Origin: Roseomonas sp.
GTDB taxonomy: Bacteria > Pseudomonadota > Alphaproteobacteria > Acetobacterales > Acetobacteraceae
Length of the DNA stretch: 64,000 nt
Direction: 5' to 3'
Assembly: GCA_020249925.1 (NCBI GenBank)
Contig: JADCER010000001.1
Location: 269,953-333,952 of the forward strand
Position 1 is the stretch's first letter. Every line of letters begins with the position of its first letter. Position numbers and translations under genes: made by a program. The notes beneath the pieces were generated by a model. It was not told where the DNA came from. It did no database searches and was given only the letters and a program-made list of their open reading frames with translations. Positions 29,269 to 38,583 of this stretch are shown here, piece by piece.

Positions 29269-30690
29269 ATGAATTGGATGCTCGCCCTGCCCGAGATTGT
29301 GCTGGCCTGCGCAGGCCTTGCCATTCTTATGATCGGCGTGCTGCCGCGGCAGAATATGTTCTTCGGCTGCACCATGGCTTCCATCGGCGCTTTGGTCATC
29401 ACCGCCGCGCTGGTGCTGACTGTGCCGGATGGCACGGGCTTCGCCGGTCAGGTGATTTCCGATGGCTTTGCGCGCTTCATGAAGCTGCTTGTGCTGCTGG
29501 GGGCAGCGATTGGCATGCTGATGGCGCTTGATTTCAACACGCGCGAAGGCCTCGATCGCTTCGAATACCCGGTGCTGCTGCTGTTTGCGACACTCGGCAT
29601 GCTGATCATGTTGAGCGCGAATGATTTCATGACTGTCTATATCGGCTTGGAATTGCTCTCGCTCAGCCTTTACGTCGTCGCCGCCTTTCATCGGGATAAT
29701 GAGCAATCGGCCGAAGCCGGCTTGAAATACTTCGTGCTGGGTGCCCTGGCGTCGGGCCTGTTTCTGTATGGGGCGTCGCTGGTCTATGGCTTTGCCGGTA
29801 CGACGAATTTTGAGCGTATCGCGCTTGCGCTGCTTGATCCCGCAAGCCGCAGCCAGGGGCTGACCGTGGGGCTGATCTTCATCCTGGCGGGCCTTGCCTT
29901 CAAGGTTTCCGCCGTGCCGTTTCACATGTGGACGCCCGATGTTTATGAAGGCGCGCCCACACCTGTCACCGCATTCTTCGCTGCCGCGCCGAAAGTGGCT
30001 GCGATTGCCTTGCTCACGCGCGTCCTCGCCGGGCCTTTCGCTGATCTTGCCGCGCAATGGCAGCAGGTGATCATCCTGATCTCGCTTGCTTCCATGGTGC
30101 TCGGCGCGCTTGCCGCTGTTGGGCAGCGCGATATCAAGCGCCTCATGGCCTATTCTTCGATCGGGCATATCGGTTACGCGCTGATGGGCCTTGCGGTGGC
30201 GAGTGATGAGGGCCTGCATGGCCTGATGGTTTATATGGCGATCTACCTTGCCATGAATCTCGGCGCCTTTGCGGTGCTGATCGCCATGCGTCGGCAGGGC
30301 AAGGCCGTGTCGCGCATTGAAGACCTGGCCGGGCTTGGCAAGACCGATCCCGCGATGGCGATGTGGATGACGATTTTCATGTTCTCCATGGCGGGCATTC
30401 CGCCGCTCGCGGGCTTCTTCGGCAAGCTTTATGTCTTCCTGGCTGCGGTGCAGGGCGGGTTCTGGACTTTGGCGGTGGTTGGGGTGCTCACCTCCGTGAT
30501 TTCGGCCTTTTATTATCTGCGCGTCGTCAAGGTGATGTATTTCGATGACGTGCAGGCACCGTTGGATGCGCGCCCGCAGACGCTGACGATGGTGATGGCC
30601 ATTTCCGGCATTTTCACCACGTTGTTTTTCCTGATGCCGGCGCCCTTGGTGCGTGCGGCGCAGGAAGCGGTTTCCGCGCTGATGGGGTAA
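29269..30690 (+). CDS. nuoN: NADH-quinone oxidoreductase subunit N
   Basis: The gene encodes 473 residues from the ATG at 29269; the longer open frame overlaps nuoM. The conserved ELLSLSLYVVAAFHRDNEQSAEAGLKYFVLGALASGLFLYG and the FHMWTPDVYEGAPTPVTAFFA block mark the third antiporter-like subunit. It closes the operon, which runs A to N without inserted genes. In many alphaproteobacteria birA follows directly; here an 87-bp gap and an unknown lipoprotein gene intervene. Confidence 0.97.
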   Translation: MNWMLALPEIVLACAGLAILMIGVLPRQNMFFGCTMASIGALVITAALVLTVPDGTGFAGQVISDGFARFMKLLVLLGAAIGMLMALDFNTREGLDRFEYPVLLLFATLGMLIMLSANDFMTVYIGLELLSLSLYVVAAFHRDNEQSAEAGLKYFVLGALASGLFLYGASLVYGFAGTTNFERIALALLDPASRSQGLTVGLIFILAGLAFKVSAVPFHMWTPDVYEGAPTPVTAFFAAAPKVAAIALLTRVLAGPFADLAAQWQQVIILISLASMVLGALAAVGQRDIKRLMAYSSIGHIGYALMGLAVASDEGLHGLMVYMAIYLAMNLGAFAVLIAMRRQGKAVSRIEDLAGLGKTDPAMAMWMTIFMFSMAGIPPLAGFFGKLYVFLAAVQGGFWTLAVVGVLTSVISAFYYLRVVKVMYFDDVQAPLDARPQTLTMVMAISGIFTTLFFLMPAPLVRAAQEAVSALMG

Positions 30691-30777
30691 AGCCCTGGCG
30701 CGCGCAAGCGTCGCAGCACCGTTTGCCTAGCCAGCCCATGATCCTTTTTGATAAGCCGGACGAAAAAGGAGAAAAAA

Positions 30778-31377
30778 ATGACACAAGTGTTGGGGCATCT
30801 CCGTTTCATGGTTATCGTCGGGGCGTTAACCCTCGCGGGCTGCGCACAGGATTCGCCGTCGCCGGCAGGAAGCTCGGCTCAGCCAATTATCGAGCGGATG
30901 GAAACGCAGCGTTTCTCTGTTGATGTTCTTTTCTTTAACCGCAATCTGCGTTCATCCGCGCTTCCTGAGTATAGCTGGTGGCACGTGAGGAGCCTCTCGC
31001 CCCAGATCATCACGGTGATGCACGCGAGCGGAATCCCTTGGGACTATCCCGGAATCGCAAGCCAAGCCTGCAGCCCCGCCGTTACCGAGCGAAGTATCGG
31101 CCCAGGTAATCTGCCGATTGTAATCCGCAAAGATTGCAGGGATGCCATGGTTAATTTAGGTTATACACTAAGTCCGTTTGCATTGATCTTGCATGGGCCT
31201 GTCCTGGCCCCGACTCTCTTAGCCCAGGAAGAATCCTTTACCACCGTCTTCCGCAAACGTGACGGCATGATGCTGGCGCGCTATCTCTCTACTGATGTAA
31301 GCCGCTTCCAACTCCTGCTCCTTGATCCCAGCTTTGGTGTGAAGGAGGCAAGAGAACTCAGCAGACAACTCAACTGA
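30778..31377 (+). CDS. Putative lipoprotein of unknown function
   Basis: The gene encodes 199 residues from the ATG at 30778, which follows AAAAAGGAGAAAAA, a strong ribosome site. The in-frame ATG at 30748 is weaker. The first 22 residues form a lipoprotein signal peptide with lipobox LAGC. The mature part has about five Cys/Trp-rich positions and no motif I recognise. A conserved-looking core is YSWWHVRSLSPQIITVMHASGIPWDYPG. The gene is AT-richer than the flanking nuo and birA genes and interrupts their usual adjacency, which suggests later acquisition. It may be transcribed with the nuo operon or from the 87-bp gap. No function is assigned. Confidence 0.7.
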   Translation: MTQVLGHLRFMVIVGALTLAGCAQDSPSPAGSSAQPIIERMETQRFSVDVLFFNRNLRSSALPEYSWWHVRSLSPQIITVMHASGIPWDYPGIASQACSPAVTERSIGPGNLPIVIRKDCRDAMVNLGYTLSPFALILHGPVLAPTLLAQEESFTTVFRKRDGMMLARYLSTDVSRFQLLLLDPSFGVKEARELSRQLN

Positions 31378-31456
31378 TTCTTGGCTTTACGCGCTGAAGC
31401 TTAGGAACATCCGGTTCCGACTTTACAGTGCTGGGCTTTGAGGCCCATATCTTGCC

Positions 31457-32197
31457 ATGCCGCCGCCCCCCACCACCGCCTTTCGCCTTGAATGCCATGA
31501 GGTGCTGGAGAGCACCTCATCCGCGCTGAAGCAGCGTGCCGAAGCCGGCGAAGTCGAAGGGCGCGCCATTCTGGCGCGGCGCCAAAGCGCGGGTAGGGGA
31601 AGGCAGGGCAGGGGGTGGGAAAGTCCGGTGGGCAATCTCTATCTTTCCGTACTACTGCGTCCCGCCGTGGCGCTACGGGAGGCTCCGCAATGGTCGTTTG
31701 TGGCGGCGGTAGCCTTGGCGGAAACGCTGAAGCCCCTCCTGCCTCACGACGCCAGGCTCACCCTGAAATGGCCCAATGATCTGCTGCTGCATGGCGCCAA
31801 GGCCGCGGGCATTCTGGTAGAAACCGGTGTAGCCACGAATAACGCGCTTGATTGGATTTGCATCGGCATCGGCGTGAATATCGCCAGCAAGCCAAGCCTG
31901 CCGGACCGCGCCACTTCCTGCCTTGCGCAATTCCTGCCCGATCCACCCGCGCCTGAAATCTTGGCCAAAGCGCTGCTGCACAACCTGGCCCTTTGGCACG
32001 AAACCCGCCTTGCCCAAGGCTTCACGCCCATCCGCGATGCCTGGCTCCGCCATGGTCCCGCCATGGGTGCGCCTTTATCGGTGAAACGCGATGGCGCGCT
32101 GCTGGAAGGCGCCTTTGCCGGGCTATCGCCTGAAGGCGGGCTCAAGCTTGCCAAAGGCCGCGAAGTTCAGCTTATTCTGGCCGGGGAGATCATTTGA
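31457..32197 (+). CDS. birA: Biotin--[acetyl-CoA-carboxylase] ligase
   Basis: The gene encodes 246 residues. The biotinyl-AMP motif SAGRGRQGRGWESPVGNLYLSV is present (about residues 39-60), as are LKWPNDLLL and GILVET. There is no N-terminal helix-turn-helix, so this is a monofunctional ligase rather than a repressor. It attaches biotin to carboxyl carrier proteins. It lies three bases before coaX, the usual nuoN-birA-coaX-rnj order of alphaproteobacteria. Confidence 0.93.
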   Translation: MPPPPTTAFRLECHEVLESTSSALKQRAEAGEVEGRAILARRQSAGRGRQGRGWESPVGNLYLSVLLRPAVALREAPQWSFVAAVALAETLKPLLPHDARLTLKWPNDLLLHGAKAAGILVETGVATNNALDWICIGIGVNIASKPSLPDRATSCLAQFLPDPPAPEILAKALLHNLALWHETRLAQGFTPIRDAWLRHGPAMGAPLSVKRDGALLEGAFAGLSPEGGLKLAKGREVQLILAGEII

Positions 32198-32200
32198 CCC

Positions 32201-33019
32201 ATGCTACTCGCCATTGATGCCGGCAATACCAATGTCGTTTTCGCGGTCCATGACGGCACGGAATGGCGCGGGCGCTGGCGTATTGCCACGCGCGCGGACC
32301 GCACTTCGGATGAATACGCCGTCTGGCTGCTGACGCTGTTCCAGCATGCCGGCGTAAAGCCCGATGATATCCTGCGCTGCGTCATCGGCACGGTGGTGCC
32401 GGCGGCACTTTACAATCTGCGCCGGCTTTGCCGCGAATGGATGGATTGCGAACCGCTGATTGCGCGCGCGCCGCTCGATTGGGGTTTCGCCATTCGCGTG
32501 GACCGGCCGGAAGAAGTGGGCGCTGACCGCCTGCTGAATGCACTCGCCGCGCATACCCGCTATGGCGGGCCGCTGATCGTGATTGATTTCGGCACCGCCA
32601 CAACCTTCGACGTGGTGGATGGCGATGGGTCCTATCTGGGCGGCGCCATTTCGCCCGGCATCAATCTTTCCATCGAAGCGCTGCATAAGGCCGCCGCGCG
32701 CCTGCCGCGCATCGGCATTGGCCGCCCGCAATCGGTGATTGGCCGCGCCACCGTGCCCGCCATGCAATCGGGCATTTATTGGGGCTATGTCGGCCTGGTG
32801 GAGGGCATTGTCTCCCGCATCAAGGCAGAATTCGGCGGGCCCATGAAGGTGATTGGTACGGGTGGCTTGGCACCGCTATTCGCCGAGGGCACCCTTGTCA
32901 TTGAAAGAACCGATCCCGACATAACGCTGGAAGGGTTGCGCCTGCTGGCCGAGCGCAATCCTTCATCTGTCTTCCACCAAAGCGCGCTCCGCGATCCCCT
33001 CAGATCGGATTCTGACTAG
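32201..33019 (+). CDS. coaX: Type III pantothenate kinase
   Basis: The gene encodes 272 residues. The ASKHA-fold phosphate motif [12 protein letters not shown] is at the N-terminus, with [11 protein letters not shown] and [17 protein letters not shown] further on. The enzyme makes 4'-phosphopantothenate, the first step of coenzyme A synthesis, and type III enzymes are not feedback-inhibited by CoA. It is packed between birA and rnj with gaps of three and four bases. Confidence 0.95.
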   Translation: MLLAIDAGNTNVVFAVHDGTEWRGRWRIATRADRTSDEYAVWLLTLFQHAGVKPDDILRCVIGTVVPAALYNLRRLCREWMDCEPLIARAPLDWGFAIRVDRPEEVGADRLLNALAAHTRYGGPLIVIDFGTATTFDVVDGDGSYLGGAISPGINLSIEALHKAAARLPRIGIGRPQSVIGRATVPAMQSGIYWGYVGLVEGIVSRIKAEFGGPMKVIGTGGLAPLFAEGTLVIERTDPDITLEGLRLLAERNPSSVFHQSALRDPLRSDSD

Positions 33020-33023
33020 CACC

Positions 33024-34670
33024 ATGAATGTCATGACTGGCGATCTTGCCTTCATCCCGCTGGGCGGGACGGGTGAGATCGGAATGAACCTTAATGTCTA
33101 TCGTTGCGATGGCGCCTTGCTGGCGGTGGATTGCGGGCTTGGCTTTGCCGGGTCGGATCAGCCGGAAGCCGATGTCATGGTGCCCGATGCGGCCTGGCTT
33201 GCGGAACATCGCAGCACCCTACTTGGCTTGATCATCACCCATGCGCATGAAGACCATATCGGCGCAGTGGTGCATTTGTGGCGGCAATTGCGCTGCCCGA
33301 TCTATGGCACGGCTTTCGTGCTTTCCGTGCTGCGCCGCAAGCTTGGCGAAGCGGGCATGATCCATGAAGTGCGCCTGCATGAATTGCCGCCGGGCGGGCG
33401 CGTGAAGCTTGGCCCTTTCGATTGCAGTTTCATCCCCGTCACACACTCCATCCCGGAAGCCCAGGCCCTGGTGCTGCGCACGCCTTATGGCCTTGTGCTG
33501 CACACAGGCGATTGGAAGCTGGATCCCCAACCGCTGATCGGCGCACCAACGGATGAAGGCGCCTTCGCGAGGCTCGGCGAAGAAGGCGTGCTCGCCATGG
33601 TATGCGATTCGACCAATGCCTTGGTTGAAGGCCATTCGGGCAGTGAGGCAGAGGTGCGCGCCTCGCTCACTGAATTGATCAAGGGCATCAAGGGGCGCAT
33701 CGCCGTCACCTGCTTCGCCTCCAATGTCGCGCGCCTGGAAAGCATTGCGGTCGCGGGCCGTGCGGCGGGGCGACAAGTTGCACTGCTCGGGCGGTCTTTG
33801 CGCAATATGGAAGCCTCGGCGCGGGAATGCGGTTATCTGAAATCCCTCCCGCCCTTTTTGGATGAGGAAGAGGCGGGCTTCCTGCCCGATGATGAGATTT
33901 TGCTGATCTGCACTGGCAGCCAGGGTGAGCCGCGTTCCGCCATGGCGAAGATCGCGGAAGACAAGCACCCGGCGATTGCGTTGGGTGAAGGCGATACGGT
34001 GATCTTCTCCTCCCGCCAGATACCGGGGAATGAGATTGCGATTCAGCGCGTGCAGGATGGGCTGGCGCGCCGCGGTTGCCGCGTGATCACGGATGAACAG
34101 GCGCTGGTGCATGTCTCCGGCCACCCGGCGCGTGACGAATTGCGCCGACTTTACGCGCTGGTGAAACCGCGCATCGCCGTGCCGGTGCATGGCGAATGGC
34201 GCCATATGCAGGAACATGCGGATCTGGCGCGCGCTGCCGGTGCCAAGCCAGTCTTGCTGAATGATGGCGATGTGCTGCGCCTTTCCGGCAATCGGGCTGA
34301 GGTGATTGAAACCGTTCCCACCGGGCGCCTTGCCGTGGATGGTGAACGCCTTCTGCCCCTGGATGGCGATGTCATCGCCGCGCGCCGGCGCATGATGTTC
34401 AATGGCGTGGTGCTGGCTTCCTTTGCTTTGGACCGGCAGGGCAAGGTGCTGGGCGATCCCATGATCACCGCGCCCGGGCTTTTCGCCGAATCCGACCCCG
34501 AACCTGGCCTGGTTGCTGCCGAGCTTCGCCGCAGCATTGCCGATCTGCCGGCGGGCTTGCGCGATGATGATGAAAGCTTACGCGAATCGCTTCGCGCTGC
34601 CTTGCGCAAGGCTTTGGGGCGGCGCTTCAAGAAGCGGCCCAATGTCGAAATTCACGTGATCAGGGTTTAA
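33024..34670 (+). CDS. rnj: Ribonuclease J
   Basis: The gene encodes 548 residues of the metallo-beta-lactamase/beta-CASP family. The zinc motif THAHEDHIGAV lies near residue 73, with further ligands in HTGDWK and DSTNA, and the beta-CASP motif VHVSGHPARDEL near residue 366. RNase J has 5'-3' exonuclease and endonuclease activity and matures or degrades RNA. The C-terminal oligomerisation domain is complete. It ends three bases before the DUF1467 gene. Confidence 0.94.
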   Translation: MNVMTGDLAFIPLGGTGEIGMNLNVYRCDGALLAVDCGLGFAGSDQPEADVMVPDAAWLAEHRSTLLGLIITHAHEDHIGAVVHLWRQLRCPIYGTAFVLSVLRRKLGEAGMIHEVRLHELPPGGRVKLGPFDCSFIPVTHSIPEAQALVLRTPYGLVLHTGDWKLDPQPLIGAPTDEGAFARLGEEGVLAMVCDSTNALVEGHSGSEAEVRASLTELIKGIKGRIAVTCFASNVARLESIAVAGRAAGRQVALLGRSLRNMEASARECGYLKSLPPFLDEEEAGFLPDDEILLICTGSQGEPRSAMAKIAEDKHPAIALGEGDTVIFSSRQIPGNEIAIQRVQDGLARRGCRVITDEQALVHVSGHPARDELRRLYALVKPRIAVPVHGEWRHMQEHADLARAAGAKPVLLNDGDVLRLSGNRAEVIETVPTGRLAVDGERLLPLDGDVIAARRRMMFNGVVLASFALDRQGKVLGDPMITAPGLFAESDPEPGLVAAELRRSIADLPAGLRDDDESLRESLRAALRKALGRRFKKRPNVEIHVIRV

Positions 34671-34673
34671 GCC

Positions 34674-34937
34674 ATGTCGGTCTTCACCGGCGTCATTCTT
34701 TATCTGCTGCTATGGTGGCTCGCGCTGTTTTGCGTGCTGCCGGTGGGTACGCGCCCCGATTCCCAAGGCAAGCTGGAAGAAGGCGGCTGGCGCGGTGCGC
34801 CGCAAAAGCACATGATGGGCTGGAAGCTGCTTGGCACCACGGCGCTGGCAGGGGTGATTTGGCTCATTCTATGGTGGCTGATTGAAAGCGAATGGCTCTC
34901 TTTCCGGAGCGGCATTCTCTCCATGCCCACCAATTAA
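34674..34937 (+). CDS. DUF1467 family membrane protein
   Basis: The gene encodes 87 residues with two membrane helices (about 5-24 and 52-72). The sequence WWLALFCVLPVGTRPDSQG between the helices, with GAPQ and KLLGTT following, matches the alphaproteobacterial DUF1467 family. The function is unknown. It is the last gene of the birA-coaX-rnj run, and a bidirectional terminator hairpin starts five bases after its stop. Its position next to rnj is common in alphaproteobacteria. Confidence 0.85.
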   Translation: MSVFTGVILYLLLWWLALFCVLPVGTRPDSQGKLEEGGWRGAPQKHMMGWKLLGTTALAGVIWLILWWLIESEWLSFRSGILSMPTN

Positions 34938-34941
34938 GCGA

Positions 34942-34965
34942 AAAACCGACCCTGGGGTCGGTTTT
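34942..34965. terminator. Intrinsic terminator, possibly bidirectional
   Basis: AAAACCGACC pairs with GGTCGGTTTT around a CTGG loop, a 10-bp stem flanked by A and T runs on both sides. It directly follows the DUF1467 stop and ends the birA-rnj transcript. The symmetric tracts could also stop transcription coming from the other side. Confidence 0.8.
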
Positions 34966-35157
34966 GCCTTATATCCGGGCAATCTAAGTCTGGTAGCTTC
35001 TTTTTCGACCGCGCTCTTGGCCTTTTTTCATTGAGCCTTCGAAGCTGGTCCGCCATTCTACGCAAACGAGAGGGAGATTGGTTTCTTCCTCTGCCGTGTG
35101 ACTGGCGTTTCCTCCCTAAACTTGGGCCGCCGCCTGATGGTGGCGGCCTTTTCTTTT
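34966..35157 (+). ncRNA. Candidate small RNA ending in a strong terminator
   Basis: No open frame of note lies here, yet the stretch ends in a strong intrinsic terminator (35125-35157) separate from the one that closes the upstream operon, so something else is transcribed towards it. A hairpin AGAGGGA/TTCCTCT lies in the middle, and an unpaired TTTCCTCCCT run lies just before the terminator, reminiscent of the anti-Shine-Dalgarno loops of alphaproteobacterial sRNAs. No convincing promoter was found by eye. The 5' limit is unknown, and read-through from the upstream operon is the alternative. Confidence 0.3.
35125..35157 (+). terminator. Strong intrinsic terminator
   Basis: GGCCGCCGCC (35125-35134) pairs with GGTGGCGGCC (35139-35148) over 10 bp with one G-T pair, a TGAT loop, and the T-tract TTTTCTTTT directly after. 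It faces the plus strand. Confidence 0.85.
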
Positions 35158-35169
35158 GTAAGTGTTTGT

Positions 35170-35270
35170 CCTGCCCGCTGGCAAGCATGAAAATGCCATA
35201 AACTCGCCCAAAATGACGAATTGCTGCGCCGCACAATAAAAATGCGATATTTTATTGCGCGGCGGGCAGG
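35170..35270 (+). promoter_or_regulatory. Structured leader element upstream of proS
   Basis: CCTGCCCGC (35170-35178) is perfectly complementary to GCGGGCAGG (35262-35270), closing a region of about 100 nt. Inside it are a hairpin at 35179-35198 (TGGCA/TGCCA, or GCAT-GAAA-ATGC with a GNRA loop) and an AT-rich hairpin at 35230-35261 with about 11 pairs and one mismatch. Together they form a three-way-junction-like fold 70 nt before the proS start. No known riboswitch or T-box motif was recognised. Confidence 0.35.
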
Positions 35271-35340
35271 GTGTTTCCCCCCTTTGCGCTTCTGGATTAG
35301 GGTGCGCCGCCCGACCAGACCAGGATGAAGGATCAGAGCC

Positions 35341-36654
35341 TTGCGCCTTTCTCGCGCCTTTTTGCCGACACTGAAGGAAACCCCGGCCGAGGCGCAAATC
35401 GCCTCTCATCGCCTCATGCTGCGCGCGGGCTTGATCCGCCAGACCTCGGCGGGGATTTACGCCTGGCTGCCGGCGGGCTTACGTGTGCTGCGCCGCGTTG
35501 AACAGATTGTGCGCGAAGAACAGGACCGCGCCGGGGCGCAGGAAATCCTGATGCCGACCATCCAGCCGGCGGAGCTTTGGCGCGAAAGCGGGCGCTATGA
35601 TGATTACGGCAAGGAAATGCTCCGCATTCGTGATCGGCATGAACGTGAAATGCTGTTCGGCCCGACCAATGAGGAAATGGTCACCGATATCTTCAAGCAA
35701 TTCGCCAAATCCTACCGCGATCTGCCGCGCAACCTCTATCACATCCAGTGGAAATTCCGCGATGAGGTGCGCCCACGTTTTGGTGTGATGCGCGGGCGCG
35801 AATTCCTGATGAAGGATGCCTATTCCTTTGATCTGACCAAGGAAGGCGCGCAGCATTCCTATCGGCAGATGTTCCTGGCCTATCTGCGCACCTTCGCGCG
35901 CATGGGCCTTAAGGCCATTCCGATGCGCGCCGATACGGGGCCGATTGGTGGCAACCTGTCACATGAATTCATCATCCTGGCCGAGACTGGCGAAAGCCAG
36001 GTTTTCGTCAGCCGCGATTTGCTGGAACGCGATGTACTGGCCGAAGCGCCTGATTACGACAGCGATCTGACCGCGCAGGTGGATTTCTGGACCAGCCATT
36101 ACGCCGCGACGGAAGAAATGCATGACGAAGCCGCCTGGGCCGAACTTGCCGAAGACAAGCGCGTTTCCGCCCGCGGCATTGAAGTGGGCCATATCTTTTA
36201 TTTCGGCACCAAATACAGCGCGGCCATGGGCATGGCCGTGACGGGGCCTGATGGCCAGCCGGTGATCCCTGAGATGGGGAGCTATGGCATCGGTGTCTCC
36301 CGCCTCGTGGGCGCGCTGATTGAAGCCAATCATGATGATGCCGGCATCAAATGGCCCGATGCGGTGGCGCCCTGGGCGGCGGCCATTCTCAATCTTCGTC
36401 CCGGAGATGGGCCGACCGATACGCTTTGTGAAACGCTTTATGCGCGGCTTGGCTCGGAACACGCGGTTTATGATGATCGCCCAGTGCGCGCGGGCGAGAA
36501 ATTCGCCGATGCGGACCTCATGGGCTTCCCCTGGCAGGCGATTATCGGCCCGCGCGGTGCCGCTGCGGGCCGTGTGGAATTGAAGCGCCGCATGACCGGG
36601 GAGCGTGAGGAAGTCTCATTGGAAGACGCCATCACCCGCATCAAGGGCGGCTGA
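35341..36654 (+). CDS. proS: Prolyl-tRNA synthetase (short form)
   Basis: The gene encodes 437 residues from a TTG, since [46 protein letters not shown] is the family N-terminus and no ATG lies upstream in frame. Class II motifs are present: [35 protein letters not shown], and [11 protein letters not shown]. The editing insertion found in the 570-residue bacterial type is absent, as is typical of alphaproteobacteria. The enzyme charges tRNA-Pro. The rare TTG start plus a long structured leader suggests translational control. lolC follows after six bases. Confidence 0.95.
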   Translation: MRLSRAFLPTLKETPAEAQIASHRLMLRAGLIRQTSAGIYAWLPAGLRVLRRVEQIVREEQDRAGAQEILMPTIQPAELWRESGRYDDYGKEMLRIRDRHEREMLFGPTNEEMVTDIFKQFAKSYRDLPRNLYHIQWKFRDEVRPRFGVMRGREFLMKDAYSFDLTKEGAQHSYRQMFLAYLRTFARMGLKAIPMRADTGPIGGNLSHEFIILAETGESQVFVSRDLLERDVLAEAPDYDSDLTAQVDFWTSHYAATEEMHDEAAWAELAEDKRVSARGIEVGHIFYFGTKYSAAMGMAVTGPDGQPVIPEMGSYGIGVSRLVGALIEANHDDAGIKWPDAVAPWAAAILNLRPGDGPTDTLCETLYARLGSEHAVYDDRPVRAGEKFADADLMGFPWQAIIGPRGAAAGRVELKRRMTGEREEVSLEDAITRIKGG

Positions 36655-36660
36655 GCCAGC

Positions 36661-37908
36661 ATGTTCAACGCTTTTGAGCGTATGGTCGCCTTCCGCTATC
36701 TGCGCGCGCGGAAGGGGGAGCGTTTCGTCTCTGTCATCGCCATCTTCTCGTTGGTTGGCATCGCGCTTGGTGTCGCGACACTGATCATTGTCATGAGCGT
36801 GATGAATGGCTTTCGCCAGGAATTGCTCGGGCGCATTCTGGGCCTGAATGGGCATCTGGGCGTCTATGCGGTTGGGTCTTCCTTTACCGATTTTGATGAT
36901 GTGACCAAGCGCATTCGTGCCGTGCCGGGGGTGGTTTCCGCCACGCCGATTGTGGAAGGGCAGGTGCTGATCACCTCGGAAGCCGGGGGCGCCACGGGCG
37001 GCCTTGCGCGCGGGATCCGTCCGGAAGATTTGCGCGCGCGGCACCTGATTGCGGATGGCATAAGGCTTGGCAGCCTGGATGCTTTTGAAGGTGAGGATGC
37101 CATCATCATCGGGCGCCGCCTTGCCTCCCGCTTGCGGGTTTCGGTGGGGGACAATGTGAGCCTGGTCTCACCCCAGGGCCGTACCACTGTCTTCGGCACG
37201 GTGCCGCGCGTGCGCGCCTATCGTGTGGTCGCGCTGTTTGATGTCGGCATGAATGAATATGACAGCAGCTTTGTCTTTCTGCCCTTGGAAGCCGCGCAGC
37301 TTTATTTCCAGCAGCGCGATGCCGCAACGCAGATCGAGGTGTTCGTACAGGACCCAACGCGCCTGCGCGGCGTTATGCGCCAGATTCAGGAAGCCGCGGG
37401 CAGCCGCGTGATCGTGCATTCCTGGCAGGATGCCAATTCCAGCTTCTTCAATGCGGTACAGGTGGAACGCAATGTGATGTTCCTGATCCTGACACTGATT
37501 ATCATCGTTGCGGCCTTCAATATCGTCTCCAGCCTGATCATGCTGGTGAAGGATAAGGGCCGCGATATCGCGGTGCTGCGCACCATGGGGGCGACCAAGG
37601 GTGCGGTGATGCGGATTTTCTTGCTGTGCGGTGCCTCCATCGGCGTACTCGGTACCATGATCGGCTTTGTGCTGGGGCTGGTATTCTGCCTCAATATCGA
37701 AAGCATCAGGCAATTCCTGCAATCGCTCTCGGGCACTGAACTATTCAGCCCAGAGGTCTATTTCCTCACGCGCCTGCCCGCGATCCTGGATTACAATGAA
37801 GTGGCGCAGGTGGTGGCGATGGGGCTTGGCTTGTCCTTCCTCGCAACCCTTTACCCTTCCTGGCGCGCGGCGCGCACCGATCCGGTGGAGATGCTGCGCA
37901 ATGAATGA
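36661..37908 (+). CDS. lolC: Lipoprotein-releasing ABC transporter permease LolC/LolE
   Basis: The gene encodes 415 residues. One membrane helix near the N-terminus (about 23-45) is followed by a large periplasmic domain and three helices after residue 275, the MacB/LolC layout. The motif [38 protein letters not shown] is characteristic. With LolD it extracts outer-membrane lipoproteins from the inner membrane. A single permease gene implies a homodimeric LolF-like system. It overlaps lolD by eight bases. Confidence 0.93.
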   Translation: MFNAFERMVAFRYLRARKGERFVSVIAIFSLVGIALGVATLIIVMSVMNGFRQELLGRILGLNGHLGVYAVGSSFTDFDDVTKRIRAVPGVVSATPIVEGQVLITSEAGGATGGLARGIRPEDLRARHLIADGIRLGSLDAFEGEDAIIIGRRLASRLRVSVGDNVSLVSPQGRTTVFGTVPRVRAYRVVALFDVGMNEYDSSFVFLPLEAAQLYFQQRDAATQIEVFVQDPTRLRGVMRQIQEAAGSRVIVHSWQDANSSFFNAVQVERNVMFLILTLIIIVAAFNIVSSLIMLVKDKGRDIAVLRTMGATKGAVMRIFLLCGASIGVLGTMIGFVLGLVFCLNIESIRQFLQSLSGTELFSPEVYFLTRLPAILDYNEVAQVVAMGLGLSFLATLYPSWRAARTDPVEMLRNE

Positions 37909-38581
37909 AGCGCCGCTGCGCCTGGCCGCCGTTGAACGCCGCTACCGCACGGAAGCGGGCGAATTGCCCGTGCTGCTCGGCGCTGATCTGACCATTGCGG
38001 CGGGTGAGATTGTGGCGCTGGTAGCCCCTTCTGGTACCGGCAAATCAACCTTGCTGCATCTTGCGGGCTTGCTGGAAAAGCCTGATGGCGGAGAGGTATT
38101 CATCGCCGGTCAGGCAGCCGGGTCACTTTCGGATGAGGCGCGCACCACGATCCGCCGCACCACCATCGGCTTTGTCTATCAATTCCATCATCTGCTGCCG
38201 GAATTCACTGCCGCCGAGAACATCATCCTGCCCCAGCTTGCCGCCGGCAAAAGCCGGGCGGAGGCGCTTCAGCGGGCGAAGAATCTGCTCGGCATTTTTG
38301 GCCTGCAAGCGCGGCTGGATCACCGCCCGGGCAAGCTTTCAGGCGGCGAACAGCAGCGCGTGGCGATTGCGCGCGCGCTTGCCAATCAGCCACGGCTATT
38401 GTTGGCGGATGAGCCGACCGGCAATCTGGATGTCGGCACATCCGATCGCGTCTTTGCCGAATTGCTGGAACAGGTGCGCGGCCAGGGGCTGGCAGCGCTG
38501 ATTGCCACGCATAACCCGGACCTTGCACGTCGGATGGACCGGGTGGTGACGCTGCGTGATGGGAAGATCGTAAGCGGGTAG
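37901..38581 (+). CDS. lolD: Lipoprotein-releasing ABC transporter ATPase LolD
   Basis: The gene encodes 226 residues from the ATG at 37901; the longer frame from 37667 lies inside lolC. The Walker A is APSGTGKST, the signature [16 protein letters not shown], and the Walker [30 protein letters not shown] gives the Q-loop region. It powers lipoprotein release with LolC. The first Walker A residue is Ala rather than Gly, as in some LolD proteins. It is followed closely by the convergent hupE-like gene. Confidence 0.94.
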   Translation: MNEAPLRLAAVERRYRTEAGELPVLLGADLTIAAGEIVALVAPSGTGKSTLLHLAGLLEKPDGGEVFIAGQAAGSLSDEARTTIRRTTIGFVYQFHHLLPEFTAAENIILPQLAAGKSRAEALQRAKNLLGIFGLQARLDHRPGKLSGGEQQRVAIARALANQPRLLLADEPTGNLDVGTSDRVFAELLEQVRGQGLAALIATHNPDLARRMDRVVTLRDGKIVSG

Positions 38582-38583
38582 AT

